64,000 nucleotides of DNA, from positions 349,782-413,781 of the forward strand of contig JBBFKY010000001.1 of assembly GCA_037481875.1 (NCBI GenBank), in the 5' to 3' direction. This DNA comes from Desulfosoma sp. Its GTDB lineage: Bacteria > Desulfobacterota > Syntrophobacteria > Syntrophobacterales > DSM-9756. The notes under the pieces were generated by a model. The model did no database searches, was not told where the DNA came from, and was given only the letters and a program-made list of their open reading frames with translations. The position numbers and the translations under genes are program-made. This document shows, piece after piece, positions 29,172 through 38,162 of the stretch (positions are counted from its first letter, which is position 1; the number at the start of each line of letters is the position of its first letter).

Positions 29172-30095
29172 TTACGGTCTGCAAAATTTTCCCTGAAAGA
29201 GTTGTTCCCGCCCCATGTAAGCCAAGAGAGCTTGAATGTTTTTTTGTTTTTCCAAAGCCCACTGGGGGGCGACCAGCTCATCCGGATGGGGATCTCCTGT
29301 TACCCTCTGAACAATCACATGGGGAGGAAGATGTGCCAAAAATGCCGCACAGGCTTTCACGTAATCCTCTCTTGTCAGACATCGATAACGTCCCTGCCGA
29401 TACAAGCTTTCGAGAAGCGTTCCACGAACCACATAGAGCACATGAATCTTCACCCCTTGGATATCCAAACGGCTGAGAAAAGTCGCCGTCTCGATCATGT
29501 GTTCCAAGGTTTCGTCAGGAAGTCCAAGGATCACATGCACACAGACGGGTAATCCTCGAGCGCGGGTCCTTTTCACTGCGTCCACGAAACAGGCCACATT
29601 ATGGCCGCGCCGAATACGTTCCAGTGTCTTGTCATGGGCCGATTGCAGGCCGTATTCCAGCCATACGAGATAGATTTGTGAAAGCGATTGGAGGTAGTCC
29701 AGGATCGAATCCGGAACACAGTCGGGCCGAGTGCCGATGCTGAGCCCGACCACATCGGGGTCGCTTAGAGCCTCTTCATAGAGTTGGCGAAGCTTTTCCA
29801 AGGGAGCGTAAGTATTGGTGAACGATTGAAAATAGGCTAAAAATTTCTTGGCCTTGTATCGTGACGCAAGATAAGATTTGGCGGCTCGAATCTGGTCCTG
29901 AATGGATAGACCTTGATGAAAAGCGCCGGTACCCGAACCGCGAGGGTTGCAATAGATGCAGCCGCCGGTTCCTCGAGTGCCGTCACGGTTGGGGCAGGTG
30001 AGTCCTGCATCCAGGCTGATCTTGTGCACGCGGCACTGAAAGAGACTTCGCAGATAACTGTTGTAGTCGCGGTAGGGCAAGGCGCTGTCAAACAT
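29172..30095 (-). CDS. yhcC: Radical SAM protein of the YhcC/TIGR01212 family
   Basis: A 307-residue radical SAM protein. The N-terminal cluster motif is atypically spaced, CPNRDGTRGTGGCIYC (Cys-x12-Cys-x2-Cys), which is the hallmark of this family (also Elp3-related). Other segments are YFQSFTNTYAPLEKLRQLYE, VGLSIGTRPDCV, LEYGLQSAHDKTLERIRRGH, VHVILGLPDET and the late VTGDPHPDELVAPQW. Its reaction is not established. The ATG at 30095 gives the family-like start MFDSALPYRDYNSYLRSLF. Upstream codons would overlap the divergent mnmG. Confidence 0.88.
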   Translation of the reverse strand: MFDSALPYRDYNSYLRSLFQCRVHKISLDAGLTCPNRDGTRGTGGCIYCNPRGSGTGAFHQGLSIQDQIRAAKSYLASRYKAKKFLAYFQSFTNTYAPLEKLRQLYEEALSDPDVVGLSIGTRPDCVPDSILDYLQSLSQIYLVWLEYGLQSAHDKTLERIRRGHNVACFVDAVKRTRARGLPVCVHVILGLPDETLEHMIETATFLSRLDIQGVKIHVLYVVRGTLLESLYRQGRYRCLTREDYVKACAAFLAHLPPHVIVQRVTGDPHPDELVAPQWALEKQKNIQALLAYMGREQLFQGKFCRP

Positions 30096-30168
30096 GGAAT
30101 GCCAAGGTCCTCCATGATCGGGAAAGATCACGTGAGAAGTATACAAGAGTTCAGAAGGATAGACCACC

Positions 30169-32061
30169 ATGAGTTCCACCTATGATGTGATCGTCGTCGG
30201 GGCCGGCCACGCGGGATGCGAAGCCGCCATCGCTTCCGCCCGCATGGGATGCCGTACCCTTCTCCTTAGCCTTTATTTGGACACCGTGGCCCATATGCCC
30301 TGTTCACCTTCCGTTGGAGGTATCGGCAAAGGGCATCTGGTGAAAGAAGTGGACGCTCTGGGCGGGGTCATGGCCAGAGTGACCGACCAAACCGCCATTC
30401 AGTTTCGGCGGCTTAACACCAAGAAAGGTCCGGCTGTTCGAGGCACTCGCACGCAAAACGATAAGGTGCGCTATCGCACCGTCATGAAACACGAAATCGA
30501 AAAGACACCAAACCTGGAACTCAAGCAAAGCCTTGTGGAATCTCTGGTTGTGGAAGGAGGCCGCGTCGTCGGTGTTATGGATCAGCTGGGAGTTTTTCAC
30601 GCCGGAGGTTGCGTGGTATTGGCTACCGGGACCTTTCTTCACGGCCTTATCCATATCGGTACGGCACACATTCCCGCCGGCCGTGCCTGGGAACTCCCCT
30701 CCATCGCCCTGGCCGACCAGCTCAAAAACTTGGGGTTTCAACTGGGTCGCATGAAAACCGGGACTCCTGCACGTCTTCATCGACGTTCCATCGATTTCAG
30801 TTGTTTTCGAGAACAACCCGGAGACACCGATCCTCGACCTTTTTCTCTCTTCACCGAGCGCATTGAGCTGCCTCAAGTGTCTTGCCATCTGGGACACACA
30901 CACCCTCGCACACACGAAATCGTGCGCCGCCACATTCATCTTTCCCCACTCTATAACGGCACCATCAAGGGAGTTTCCGCTCGTTATTGCCCGTCCCTGG
31001 AAGACAAGGTCATGAAATTTCCTCACAAGGAAGAACACCAGATCATTCTGGAACCGGAAGGCTTGGACACCGAAGAAATCTATGCCAGCGGGACCGGCAA
31101 CTCCTTGCCCTACGAAGTGCAGTTGACCCTGATTCGAAGTATTCCCGGCTTGGAACAGGCGGAAGTCATGAGACCGGCTTACGCCATCGAATACGATTTC
31201 GTCCAGCCGACCCAACTCAAGCGGACTCTGGAAACCAAATTGGTGGCGGGACTCTTTATGGCCGGACAAATCAACGGCACTTCCGGCTACGAAGAAGCGG
31301 CGGCTCAAGGCTTGTGGGCAGGTATTAACGCAGCCCTCAAGGCCCAAGGGCGTCCACCCTTCATTCTGGACCGTTCCCAAGCCTACATGGGGGTCATGGT
31401 GGATGACCTGGTCACCCGCGGCACCAATGAACCTTATCGCATTTTTACGTCCAGAGCCGAATACAGGCTCTGGCTTCGAGAAGACAACGCTGATCTTCGA
31501 CTTCTGGAGTTGGGCTACCAGTTGGGTCTTCATTCCCGGGACACCTATGAGGAGCTTGTTGACCGAAGGCATGCCATCGAAGAGGAACTGAAACGGTTGC
31601 GAGACCATAGAGTGTTTCCATCTGCGGAAGTGAACGCCTACTTGGCGTCTAAAGGTAGCACGCCCCTGGAGGAGCCCTTGAGCCTGGATCGGCTCTTGAA
31701 AAGACCGGAACTTACTTACGACGATGTGGCCCATTTGGCGCCGCCTTCAGAACCCCTTCCGGAGCGTGTTCGAGAACAGGTGGAAGTGGAATGCAAGTAT
31801 GAAGGATACTTGCAGCGGCAACAAAAAGAGATGCACAAATTTCGGAACCTGGAAAAAATGCGTATTCCTGATGATTTTTCTTACGAACGGATCCCGGGGC
31901 TTTCCCATGAAATAAGACAAAAACTCACGGCCGTGCGCCCGGAGAATTTGGGCCAGGCTTCCCGCATTCCCGGCATGACGCCGGCGGCTCTGTCTGTGCT
32001 GATGGTCTACCTCAAACGACATCCATCTGAAAAGGCACCGGCTCTGGCCGTTCATGAATGA
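30169..32061 (+). CDS. mnmG: tRNA uridine-34 5-carboxymethylaminomethyl modification enzyme MnmG (GidA)
   Basis: A 630-residue FAD protein which, with MnmE, modifies the wobble uridine of several tRNAs. Seen: the FAD-binding [19 protein letters not shown], the [22 protein letters not shown] loop (given here as family consensus region, residues ~45-65), [58 protein letters not shown]-type [16 protein letters not shown], and [17 protein letters not shown]. It is full length. It is divergent from yhcC with only 73 bp between starts. MnmE is not in the window. Confidence 0.97.
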   Translation: MSSTYDVIVVGAGHAGCEAAIASARMGCRTLLLSLYLDTVAHMPCSPSVGGIGKGHLVKEVDALGGVMARVTDQTAIQFRRLNTKKGPAVRGTRTQNDKVRYRTVMKHEIEKTPNLELKQSLVESLVVEGGRVVGVMDQLGVFHAGGCVVLATGTFLHGLIHIGTAHIPAGRAWELPSIALADQLKNLGFQLGRMKTGTPARLHRRSIDFSCFREQPGDTDPRPFSLFTERIELPQVSCHLGHTHPRTHEIVRRHIHLSPLYNGTIKGVSARYCPSLEDKVMKFPHKEEHQIILEPEGLDTEEIYASGTGNSLPYEVQLTLIRSIPGLEQAEVMRPAYAIEYDFVQPTQLKRTLETKLVAGLFMAGQINGTSGYEEAAAQGLWAGINAALKAQGRPPFILDRSQAYMGVMVDDLVTRGTNEPYRIFTSRAEYRLWLREDNADLRLLELGYQLGLHSRDTYEELVDRRHAIEEELKRLRDHRVFPSAEVNAYLASKGSTPLEEPLSLDRLLKRPELTYDDVAHLAPPSEPLPERVREQVEVECKYEGYLQRQQKEMHKFRNLEKMRIPDDFSYERIPGLSHEIRQKLTAVRPENLGQASRIPGMTPAALSVLMVYLKRHPSEKAPALAVHE

Positions 32062-32079
32062 ATTGTCATTCATTTTTTT
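32054..32079 (+). terminator. Rho-independent terminator overlapping the mnmG stop
   Basis: ATGAATGA and TCATTCAT form an 8-bp stem around the loop ATTG, followed by a run of seven T. The mnmG stop codon (32059-32061) lies inside the left arm. Confidence 0.75.
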
Positions 32080-32263
32080 CTTGGCTTTTGGGGGTCGGTT
32101 CGTGTAAGGTGCGAGCCTGTGATTTTTTGAGTTGACAATTCTTTGTAAAAGGACGGTGTTTTAGCCGTCGACTGTTTTCAGGCAGGGTTTTGTCGTCCGA
32201 AGGCAGGCGGGCGACGTTGTGCAGGATGAAGCGGCAAGTGACAAAGTAAAAGGAGGACAGGTC

Positions 32264-33061
32264 GTGAACATTGTGGTGCTTCTCAAGCAAACGCCGGACA
32301 CGGAATCGGTTATTCGCATCGCTCCGGACGGACAATCCATCGTCACGCAGGATCTCAAATGGATCATCAACCCTTATGATGAATTTGCCGTAGAAGCCGC
32401 GCTTCGGCTCAAGGAAAAGCATGGCGGTACGGTGACCATCGTCAGTTGGGGCCCGCAGCGCGTGGTGGAATCCATTCGAACGGCTCTGGCCATGGGAGCG
32501 GACAAAGGGATCCTTTTGGAGGACGACGCTTTAGACGGCGGTGACAGTCTGGGGGTGGCTCGAGCCTTGGCGGCGATCGTGCAAGGCTTGCAGCCGGACA
32601 TCGTTTTGTGCGGCTCTCGGGCCGTGGACTACGATTTGGCCCAAAGAGGCCCCATGGTGGCGGAGCTTTTAGGCTGGCCGCATCTGGGGTTGGCGGTTTC
32701 TTTGGAATCGGACGGTTCTTCGGTGACCATTGAACGTCCCATCGAAGGTGGCAAGGTGACCTTGCAGGCGACGCTTCCGGCTTTGGTGACCATGGGTGGC
32801 TCCCATGCCGTCTGGAATCCTCGTTACGCGTCTCTTCCCGGCATCATGAAGGCCAAGAAGAAGCCTTTGGAGATGAAAAAACTTGCCGATTTGGGTTTGA
32901 GTGCCGAGGAATGTGGATCCCAGGCCGCCAAGATTCGCATAGTGTCTTTGGAGATGCCTCCGGAGCGCAAGCCGGGTCGCATCATCGACGACGGGTTGGA
33001 TACGGAAGGCAAAGCCGCGGCTTTGGTCAAGGCACTGCATGAAGAAGCGAAGGTGATTTAG
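32264..33061 (+). CDS. etfB: Electron-transfer flavoprotein beta subunit, second copy
   Basis: A 265-residue EtfB starting with GTG at 32264, placed 7 bases after AGGAGG; an earlier GTG at 32219 is less likely. Seen: NIVVLLKQTPDTESVIRI, LKWIINPYDEFAVEAALRLK, ALAMGADKGILLEDDALDGG, and VLCGSRAVDYDLAQRGPMVAELLG. At the position where the first copy has DRAFAGADTWAT this one has DDALDGGDSLGV, so the two copies belong to different ETF groups. It is followed by etfA after 58 bp and a fatty-acid CoA ligase, a setting that suggests acyl-CoA oxidation with transfer to a membrane acceptor (inference). Confidence 0.94.
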   Translation: MNIVVLLKQTPDTESVIRIAPDGQSIVTQDLKWIINPYDEFAVEAALRLKEKHGGTVTIVSWGPQRVVESIRTALAMGADKGILLEDDALDGGDSLGVARALAAIVQGLQPDIVLCGSRAVDYDLAQRGPMVAELLGWPHLGLAVSLESDGSSVTIERPIEGGKVTLQATLPALVTMGGSHAVWNPRYASLPGIMKAKKKPLEMKKLADLGLSAEECGSQAAKIRIVSLEMPPERKPGRIIDDGLDTEGKAAALVKALHEEAKVI

Positions 33062-33119
33062 GTAAGGGCTTGAAAATCCAACAGAAGTTCAACGCCATGG
33101 GAGCGTAAGGAGATAGAAA

Positions 33120-34106
33120 ATGGCCGATTGTGTTGTATCGATTGCCGAATTTCGTTCAGGGAATTTCCGGCGTGTTTCTTTTGAAGTGGCCAGCGAGGCG
33201 CGAAAGGTGGCCGATGCTTTGAATCTGCCTCTTTACGGCATTGCCGTGGGATCCGGTGTGAGCGATAAAGCTGTGGAGTTGGGCTATTATGGCGTGGATA
33301 AGGTGTTTGTGGCAGATGATCCCGCGTTGGAACATTATGTGCCGGAAATCTACGTGCCGGTGGTGGCTTCTTTGATCGAACAATGGAATCCGGCAGCGGT
33401 GTTGTTGCCGGCTTCAGTGGACGGCAAAGATCTGAGCGCTCGGCTGGCGGCCAGGTTACAGACGGGATTGGCTCAAGACTGTATTCAAGTGGTGTGTGAA
33501 GACGGCGTCATCAAGGCCAAGCGACCTATCTTTGCCGGTAAATGTTTGGCCTGGTGTGAGTGGGCTGAAGGGGCCTTGCCCATGATTTCATGCCGTCCCA
33601 ATGTCATGGATTGCAAGGCGGCGGATGCCACACGGCAGGCTCAAGTGGAAAAAGTGACAGCGACTCTTCCGGAATCCCGCTCACGAGCCTTGGGTGTAGA
33701 ACTGGATACTACGGGTAAGGTGGAACTGACGGAAGCGGAAATCATCGTCTCAGGCGGCCGTGGGATGAAGGCTGCGGAAAACTTTGCCATTTTGGAAGCA
33801 CTGGCCAAGGAACTCGGGGCCGCGGTGGGAGCTTCACGAGCCGCGGTGGATGCCGGCTGGCGGCCTCATTCCGATCAGGTGGGCCAGACGGGCAAAGTGG
33901 TCAACCCGAATCTGTACATCGCGGTGGGTATTTCCGGGGCCATTCAACACCTGGCCGGCATGGGATCTTCCAAGTACATCGTGGCGATCAACAAGGATCC
34001 GGAAGCCCCCATTTTCACCAAAGCCGACTACGGTATCGTGGAAGACCTGTTCAAGTTTATTCCGGCCTTTACGGAAGAAGTACGCAAGTTGAAGAGCACC
34101 TGTTAA
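33120..34106 (+). CDS. etfA: Electron-transfer flavoprotein alpha subunit, second copy (no ferredoxin domain)
   Basis: A 328-residue EtfA. Seen: ADAxNLPLYGIAVG-like start, LLPASVDGKDLSARLAARL, the FAD site IVSGGRGMKAAENF, GASRAAVDAGW, HSDQVGQTGKVVNP, GISGAIQHLAGM and NKDPEAPIFTKADYG. There is no N-terminal cysteine cluster, unlike the copy at 18662. AAGGAG stands before the ATG at 33120. It forms a pair with the upstream etfB and would hold FAD at the subunit interface. The 193-bp gap to fadD has no terminator, so co-transcription is possible. Confidence 0.95.
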   Translation: MADCVVSIAEFRSGNFRRVSFEVASEARKVADALNLPLYGIAVGSGVSDKAVELGYYGVDKVFVADDPALEHYVPEIYVPVVASLIEQWNPAAVLLPASVDGKDLSARLAARLQTGLAQDCIQVVCEDGVIKAKRPIFAGKCLAWCEWAEGALPMISCRPNVMDCKAADATRQAQVEKVTATLPESRSRALGVELDTTGKVELTEAEIIVSGGRGMKAAENFAILEALAKELGAAVGASRAAVDAGWRPHSDQVGQTGKVVNPNLYIAVGISGAIQHLAGMGSSKYIVAINKDPEAPIFTKADYGIVEDLFKFIPAFTEEVRKLKSTC

Positions 34107-34299
34107 GAGAAGCCTTGGTGTCGAGACAGGGCGCGGCCACGTTTCGACACCGAGAGCAAACGCTTGAGTGTTGTATGGTCGAGTGTGTGCAAACGCCCCG
34201 GCCCACGTGCTGCTGCCTTGAAACGTTTCGGAGGGGGAAATCGTCGGGTCAAGGGGAAGGTCGGCGTAGTGAGGGTAGGGGACATGGAGGAGGACGTGC

Positions 34300-35997
34300 A
34301 TGGATCGCCCGTGGCTTAAACATTACAACAGCAGGGTGCCTCAGGAAATCGAGTTTCCCAATTGGTCGCTGCCGGTCCTGGTGTCTCGGACGGCGGAAAA
34401 GTATGCCGCAAATACGGCGACGGAATTTTTCGGCGCCAAATTGACTTACAAGCAGTTTTGGGATCAGGTGCTGCGTTTGGCCGAGGCTCTCAAGAACATG
34501 GGGGTGGGCAAAGGGACACGGGTGGCCATCATGCTTCCTAATTGTCCTCAGACCATGATCGCCTACTATGCCACCTTGTGGTTAGGCGGCGTGGGGGTCA
34601 TGACCAATCCCATGTACGTGGAACGGGAAATGGAGCACCAATGGAACGATTCAGGGGCCGAGGTGCTTTTTGTTTTGGACCACCTTTTCCCCAAGGTGGA
34701 AAAAGTTTTGGGAGCCACCAAAATCCACACGGTGGTGGTGACCAGCCTTCGAGAGTATTTGCCTTTCCTTTTCAAGTACCTATATCCCATCAAAGCCAAG
34801 AAGCAGAATCTTTTCATGGCGGTTCCCTACGATGGCCGTCGCATCGTGAATTTTTCTCATCTGATCTCAAAGAACGCCCCTGTGACGGACGCCTGTCAAG
34901 CCGAATTGGATGATCTCGCCCTGCTGCAGTACACGGGTGGAACCACGGGTGTATCCAAAGGGGTTATGCTGAGCCATCGCAACATTCTGGCCAATGTGCT
35001 TCAAGTCGCTGCCTGGTTTCCTGATTTTCGGTGGGGTCGGGAAAGGCTCATAGCGATTCTTCCTTTCTTTCACGTTTTCGGCATGACGGTTTGTATGAAT
35101 TTTTCCCTTTATGGGGGCTGCACGACCATTGTGGTTCCCAAGTTCGATGCCGATGAATTTCTGAAACTTCTTCACAAGAGCAAGCCCACTTTGTTCCCGG
35201 GAGTTCCGACCATTTACGTGGCCTTGATCAATCACCCCAAGGTCAAGGACTACGACCTGTCTTCCATTCGGTTTTGCATCACAGGTTCCGCGCCCATGCC
35301 TGTGGAGGTGTTGAAGAAATTCGAGGAAATGACGGGGTGCATCATTGTGGAGGGTTACGGGCTTTCAGAAGCAAGCCCGGTCACTCATGTGAATCCCATC
35401 AGCGGCATGAGAAAACCTGGTTCCATCGGGATTCCTGTATCGAGCACCGATGCACGGATTGTCAGCTTGGAAGACGGAGTGAGCGAAGCCCCCGTAGGGC
35501 AGCCCGGGGAGCTGGTGGTGAAGGGTCCTCAGGTGATGATGGGTTACTGGAACATGCCGGAAGAGACCGCTTCAACCCTACGCGATGACTGGCTCTACAC
35601 CGGGGACATCGCCACGATGGATGATGACGGTTACTTTTTCATCGTGGATCGCAAGAAAGACATGATCATTTCTGGAGGCTACAATATTTATCCTCGTGAA
35701 ATCGACGAGGTTTTGTACACCCATCCGAAGGTTTTGGATGCCGTCGCCGTAGGTGTACCGGATCCCTACCGAGGGGAAGCGGTCAAGGCTTTTGTGGTGC
35801 CCAAACCCGGCGAAACGGTGACGGAAGAGGAAATTATTCAGTTTTGCAAATCCAAGCTGGCAGCTTACAAGGTGCCCAAAGCCGTGGAGATTCGAGAATC
35901 GTTACCCAAGACCATGGTAGGCAAGATCTTACGAAAGGAATTGAGAGCGGAAGAATTGCGCAAAGCCCAACAGAAGGCCTCTTCAACCAACCCATAA
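34300..35997 (+). CDS. fadD: Long-chain fatty-acid--CoA ligase
   Basis: A 565-residue ANL-superfamily ligase making acyl-CoA from fatty acid, ATP and CoA. Seen: the P-loop LLQYTGGTTGVSKGVMLSHRN region (~residues 210-230), LPFFHVFGMTVCMNFSLYGG, ITGSAPMPVEVLKKFEE, VEGYGLSEASPVTHVNP, the hinge-region WLYTGDIATMDDDGYFFIVD (20 residues) with RKKDMI following, and the catalytic Lys in KTMVGKILRKELR. These are the FadD-type long-chain motifs. Placement after etfBA fits fatty-acid activation for beta-oxidation. The chain length preference is not shown. Confidence 0.94.
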   Translation: MDRPWLKHYNSRVPQEIEFPNWSLPVLVSRTAEKYAANTATEFFGAKLTYKQFWDQVLRLAEALKNMGVGKGTRVAIMLPNCPQTMIAYYATLWLGGVGVMTNPMYVEREMEHQWNDSGAEVLFVLDHLFPKVEKVLGATKIHTVVVTSLREYLPFLFKYLYPIKAKKQNLFMAVPYDGRRIVNFSHLISKNAPVTDACQAELDDLALLQYTGGTTGVSKGVMLSHRNILANVLQVAAWFPDFRWGRERLIAILPFFHVFGMTVCMNFSLYGGCTTIVVPKFDADEFLKLLHKSKPTLFPGVPTIYVALINHPKVKDYDLSSIRFCITGSAPMPVEVLKKFEEMTGCIIVEGYGLSEASPVTHVNPISGMRKPGSIGIPVSSTDARIVSLEDGVSEAPVGQPGELVVKGPQVMMGYWNMPEETASTLRDDWLYTGDIATMDDDGYFFIVDRKKDMIISGGYNIYPREIDEVLYTHPKVLDAVAVGVPDPYRGEAVKAFVVPKPGETVTEEEIIQFCKSKLAAYKVPKAVEIRESLPKTMVGKILRKELRAEELRKAQQKASSTNP

Positions 35998-36011
35998 TGT
36001 CGATTCTTGTA

Positions 36012-36035
36012 GGGGCGGACCCATGTGTCCGCCCC
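36012..36035. repeat. Dispersed palindrome, clean copy after fadD
   Basis: GGGGCGGAC-CCATGT-GTCCGCCCC: perfect 9-bp arms, 15 bp after the fadD stop codon. It could act as a transcript-stabilising hairpin; no T-run follows. Confidence 0.85.
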
Positions 36036-36066
36036 ATAATCACCTGTGAAACGGATCCCTTTACCG

Positions 36067-36416
36067 CTCACATTCTTGGATCAACCGAGACAATGCTTCA
36101 CCCCTCAATGACTCAATGACTCAATGACTCAATGACTCAACGACTCAAAGACTCAAAGACTCAAAGACTCAAAGACTCAACGACTCAACGACTCAACGAC
36201 TCAACGACTCAACGACTCAATGACTCAACGACTCAATGACTCAATGACTCAATGACTCGATGACTCAATGACTCAATGACTCAACGACTCAACGACTCAA
36301 CGAGTCAATGACTCAATGACTCAATGACTCAATGACTCAATGACTCAACGACTCAACGACTCAATGACTCAATGACTTAACTCACACCCTTGGTCAACCG
36401 AAACCGTGCTTCACCC
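36067..36416. repeat. Imperfect 37-bp direct repeats bounding the octamer array
   Basis: 36067-36103 and 36381-36416 align over about 37 bases with five substitutions and one single-base gap. Both run CTCACA, then CTTGG, TCAACCGA, and end TGCTTCACCC. They stand immediately left and right of the octamer array, so the array lies inside a duplicated segment. Confidence 0.8.
36104..36375. repeat. Tandem array of 34 octamer units (CTCAAYGA)
   Basis: 272 bp made of 34 contiguous 8-bp units. The consensus is CTCAATGA, with CTCAACGA and CTCAAAGA variants; single units read CTCGATGA and GTCAATGA. The variants are clustered (for example four CTCAAAGA in a row at 36144-36175), which is the pattern left by slippage of blocks. 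The unit length is not a multiple of three and no gene spans it. It lies in the 513-bp space between fadD and the dnaJ-like gene. Confidence 0.95.
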
Positions 36417-36510
36417 TTCTTTTTTTGCTACAATAATCGATACCCGAAGCCGTCATGGCTTGAGAACTTGAAATCCTATCAAGTCGACGTGTGGGCGGAG
36501 GTTTCAGCCC

Positions 36511-37170
36511 ATGGGACGCAAGGATTACTATCGCATTCTTGGAGTTTCCAGAGACGCTTCCAGGGAGGACATTCGAAAAGCTTACCGAGAACTGGTTCGA
36601 AGACATCATCCTGACCGAAACGAAGGGGATGCAGCCTGCGAAGAAAGATTGAAGGAAATCAACGAAGCCTATTCAGTTTTGGGAGATCCCGAAAAAAAGA
36701 AAGCCTATGATGCCGAACCCAGGAGATTCTCGCCGAGCGCCGTGAGGTCTTCTCAAGTTTTTTGCCCTTATGAAACCCAGAGGCCTTCATTTCCACTGAG
36801 CCCTTTAGACGGCTTTCTTACATGGATCCGCGAGCACTTATTGGCGGACGATTTTTCTTTTGAGGATCCATGGTTACGGTCTGAATTGGACGTCGGGGAG
36901 CGGGTGCCTTTTTCCTCGAAGAAATCTGCGGGAATAAAAGGCCCTTCGCTGGAAGTGCACATCGAGGTTTCCAGATCGCGCTTGGCTCAGGGTGAAAATC
37001 GTTGGGTCACTTATCGTGTTGGAAAGCGCCTGGAACAGGTTTTCGTGAGAATCCCGCCCAATGTCAGTGACGGGGCGCGCCTTCGCATGGCCGGCCGCGG
37101 GGGAGATTCCCCGTATGGGGGGCCACCCGGTGACCTTTACGTCATCGTTCACCTAGTCCCTGAAAGTTAA
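36511..37170 (+). CDS. Short DnaJ-type co-chaperone (J domain plus C-terminal substrate-binding-like domain)
   Basis: A 219-residue protein. The N-terminal J domain is complete, with DYYRILGVSRDASREDIRKAYRELV, the Hsp70-stimulating HPD tripeptide in RRHHPDRNEG, and YSVLGDPEKKKAYD. A ~70-residue linker leads to a single C-terminal DnaJ-type beta domain (EVHIEVSRSRLAQGE, VFVRIPPNVSDGARLRMAGRGGD, GDLYVIVHL). There is no Gly/Phe-rich or zinc-finger region, so it is a class B/C-like J-protein and roughly half the usual DnaJ length. GGAGG stands upstream of the ATG at 36511. A specialised partner for DnaK is likely. Confidence 0.9.
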   Translation: MGRKDYYRILGVSRDASREDIRKAYRELVRRHHPDRNEGDAACEERLKEINEAYSVLGDPEKKKAYDAEPRRFSPSAVRSSQVFCPYETQRPSFPLSPLDGFLTWIREHLLADDFSFEDPWLRSELDVGERVPFSSKKSAGIKGPSLEVHIEVSRSRLAQGENRWVTYRVGKRLEQVFVRIPPNVSDGARLRMAGRGGDSPYGGPPGDLYVIVHLVPES

Positions 37171-37194
37171 CTTTTTCCGTATGGGACTTCTCAC

Positions 37195-37905
37195 ATGCCG
37201 AGGCCAGGGCAGATGCATGCGGACGAAAAAATTTACCGAGCCGCAGGCGATTTTCTTCTTTTCCAGGACCTAGGGTACCCTCGGGAAGCCGCTTTGCAAT
37301 GGGTGGGAAATCATTTCGCGTTGGTGCGCGTCCATCGAGACATCCTTTGGCGTGGTGTGTTTTCGCGTAAGAGCGCGGCCCGAAGGCTGGCGAAACGGGT
37401 ATGTGGGGCTCGATGGCGCCGCTTCCCCTTATGGGTGGACGGCCACAATGTGCACATCACCGTGGAAAGCCTTCTTCTTCAAAGACCAATGGTTCTGGCC
37501 AATGATGGAGCTTTGCGCGACGTGGCGGCCCTGTCTCGAAACTATCGCCTGTCCCAGATCACGGACACGGCTGTGGATTTAGTATGCAGGTTCTTGCAGG
37601 CGTTTGCGCCCTTGGAGGTTCACTTTCGGTTTGATGCTCCCTTGAGCCGAAGCGGCGAATTGGCGGCTCGTTACAGGGAAAGCCTTCAAAGGCATGGCCT
37701 TCAGGGTGATGCGTGGGCTGTGCCGGTCCCGGAAAAAGATTTTCCCCTTTCCAAGGCAGTTATTGCCTCCAGCGATCATGTGGTGTTGGAAACCTGCATG
37801 TTGTGGATCGATCTTGCTCGATGGCTGATGGATTTTATGAAACTTCCCTTTTCCGGCTATGATTTTCGAGTCCTCAATGGCATGCATCAGACTGCCTGGG
37901 AATGA
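37195..37905 (+). CDS. DUF434-family protein
   Basis: A 236-residue protein matching the DUF434/COG2454 pattern: FLLFQDLGYPREAALQWVGNHF, a basic helix region (RKSAARRLAKRV), LWVDGHNVHITVESLL, VLANDGALRDVAALSRNYR, HFRFDAPLSRSGELAARYRE, and a late VIASSDHVVLE. The DG(F/H)N, DG..RD and SRSGE motifs with conserved acids look like an active site of a PIN- or Toprim-like nuclease, but the function is unknown. An ATG at 37213 is an alternative start. It follows the dnaJ-like gene by 24 bp and may be co-transcribed. Confidence 0.75.
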   Translation: MPRPGQMHADEKIYRAAGDFLLFQDLGYPREAALQWVGNHFALVRVHRDILWRGVFSRKSAARRLAKRVCGARWRRFPLWVDGHNVHITVESLLLQRPMVLANDGALRDVAALSRNYRLSQITDTAVDLVCRFLQAFAPLEVHFRFDAPLSRSGELAARYRESLQRHGLQGDAWAVPVPEKDFPLSKAVIASSDHVVLETCMLWIDLARWLMDFMKLPFSGYDFRVLNGMHQTAWE

Positions 37906-37978
37906 GCCAATTCAAGGCTTTCAAAAGGCCTTGGAATTCGAGGGAGGGTTTTCTCAGCGTTTCGCCATTGAACCCTTA

Positions 37979-38002
37979 GGGGCGGAAAGATGTATCCGCA
38001 CC
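37979..38002. repeat. Dispersed palindrome, decayed copy
   Basis: GGGGCGGA-AAGATGTA-TCCGCACC: the arms match apart from one substitution. The loop AGATGTAT retains the family GATGT core. It is located between the DUF434 and DUF1015 genes. Confidence 0.65.
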
Positions 38003-38162
38003 GTTTTCGCCTCTTGGAGAAACCTGTCGCATCCTGGTGCATGCCCTTCTTGCTTCAATGACGCGCGTGTGATACGGAGGCGCTGTTACAGCTCCAAAGC
38101 TCAAAGGCGTCCTCATGGCAGGACAGGCACCAAGAAACTTTTCAAAGAAAGGCGAAGCATTC

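Noticed and set aside
30304-31734. 476-codon open frame on the minus strand inside mnmG
   Set aside because: It is fully contained in the well-conserved mnmG frame; its translation is rich in His/Phe/Gln without recognisable domains.
32132-32165. TTGACA promoter upstream of the second etfB
   Set aside because: A perfect -35 is present at about 32132, but no acceptable -10 lies 15-19 bases downstream.
36104-36375. CRISPR array
   Set aside because: Units are 8 bp and contiguous, with no unique spacers or cas genes; it is a simple tandem repeat.
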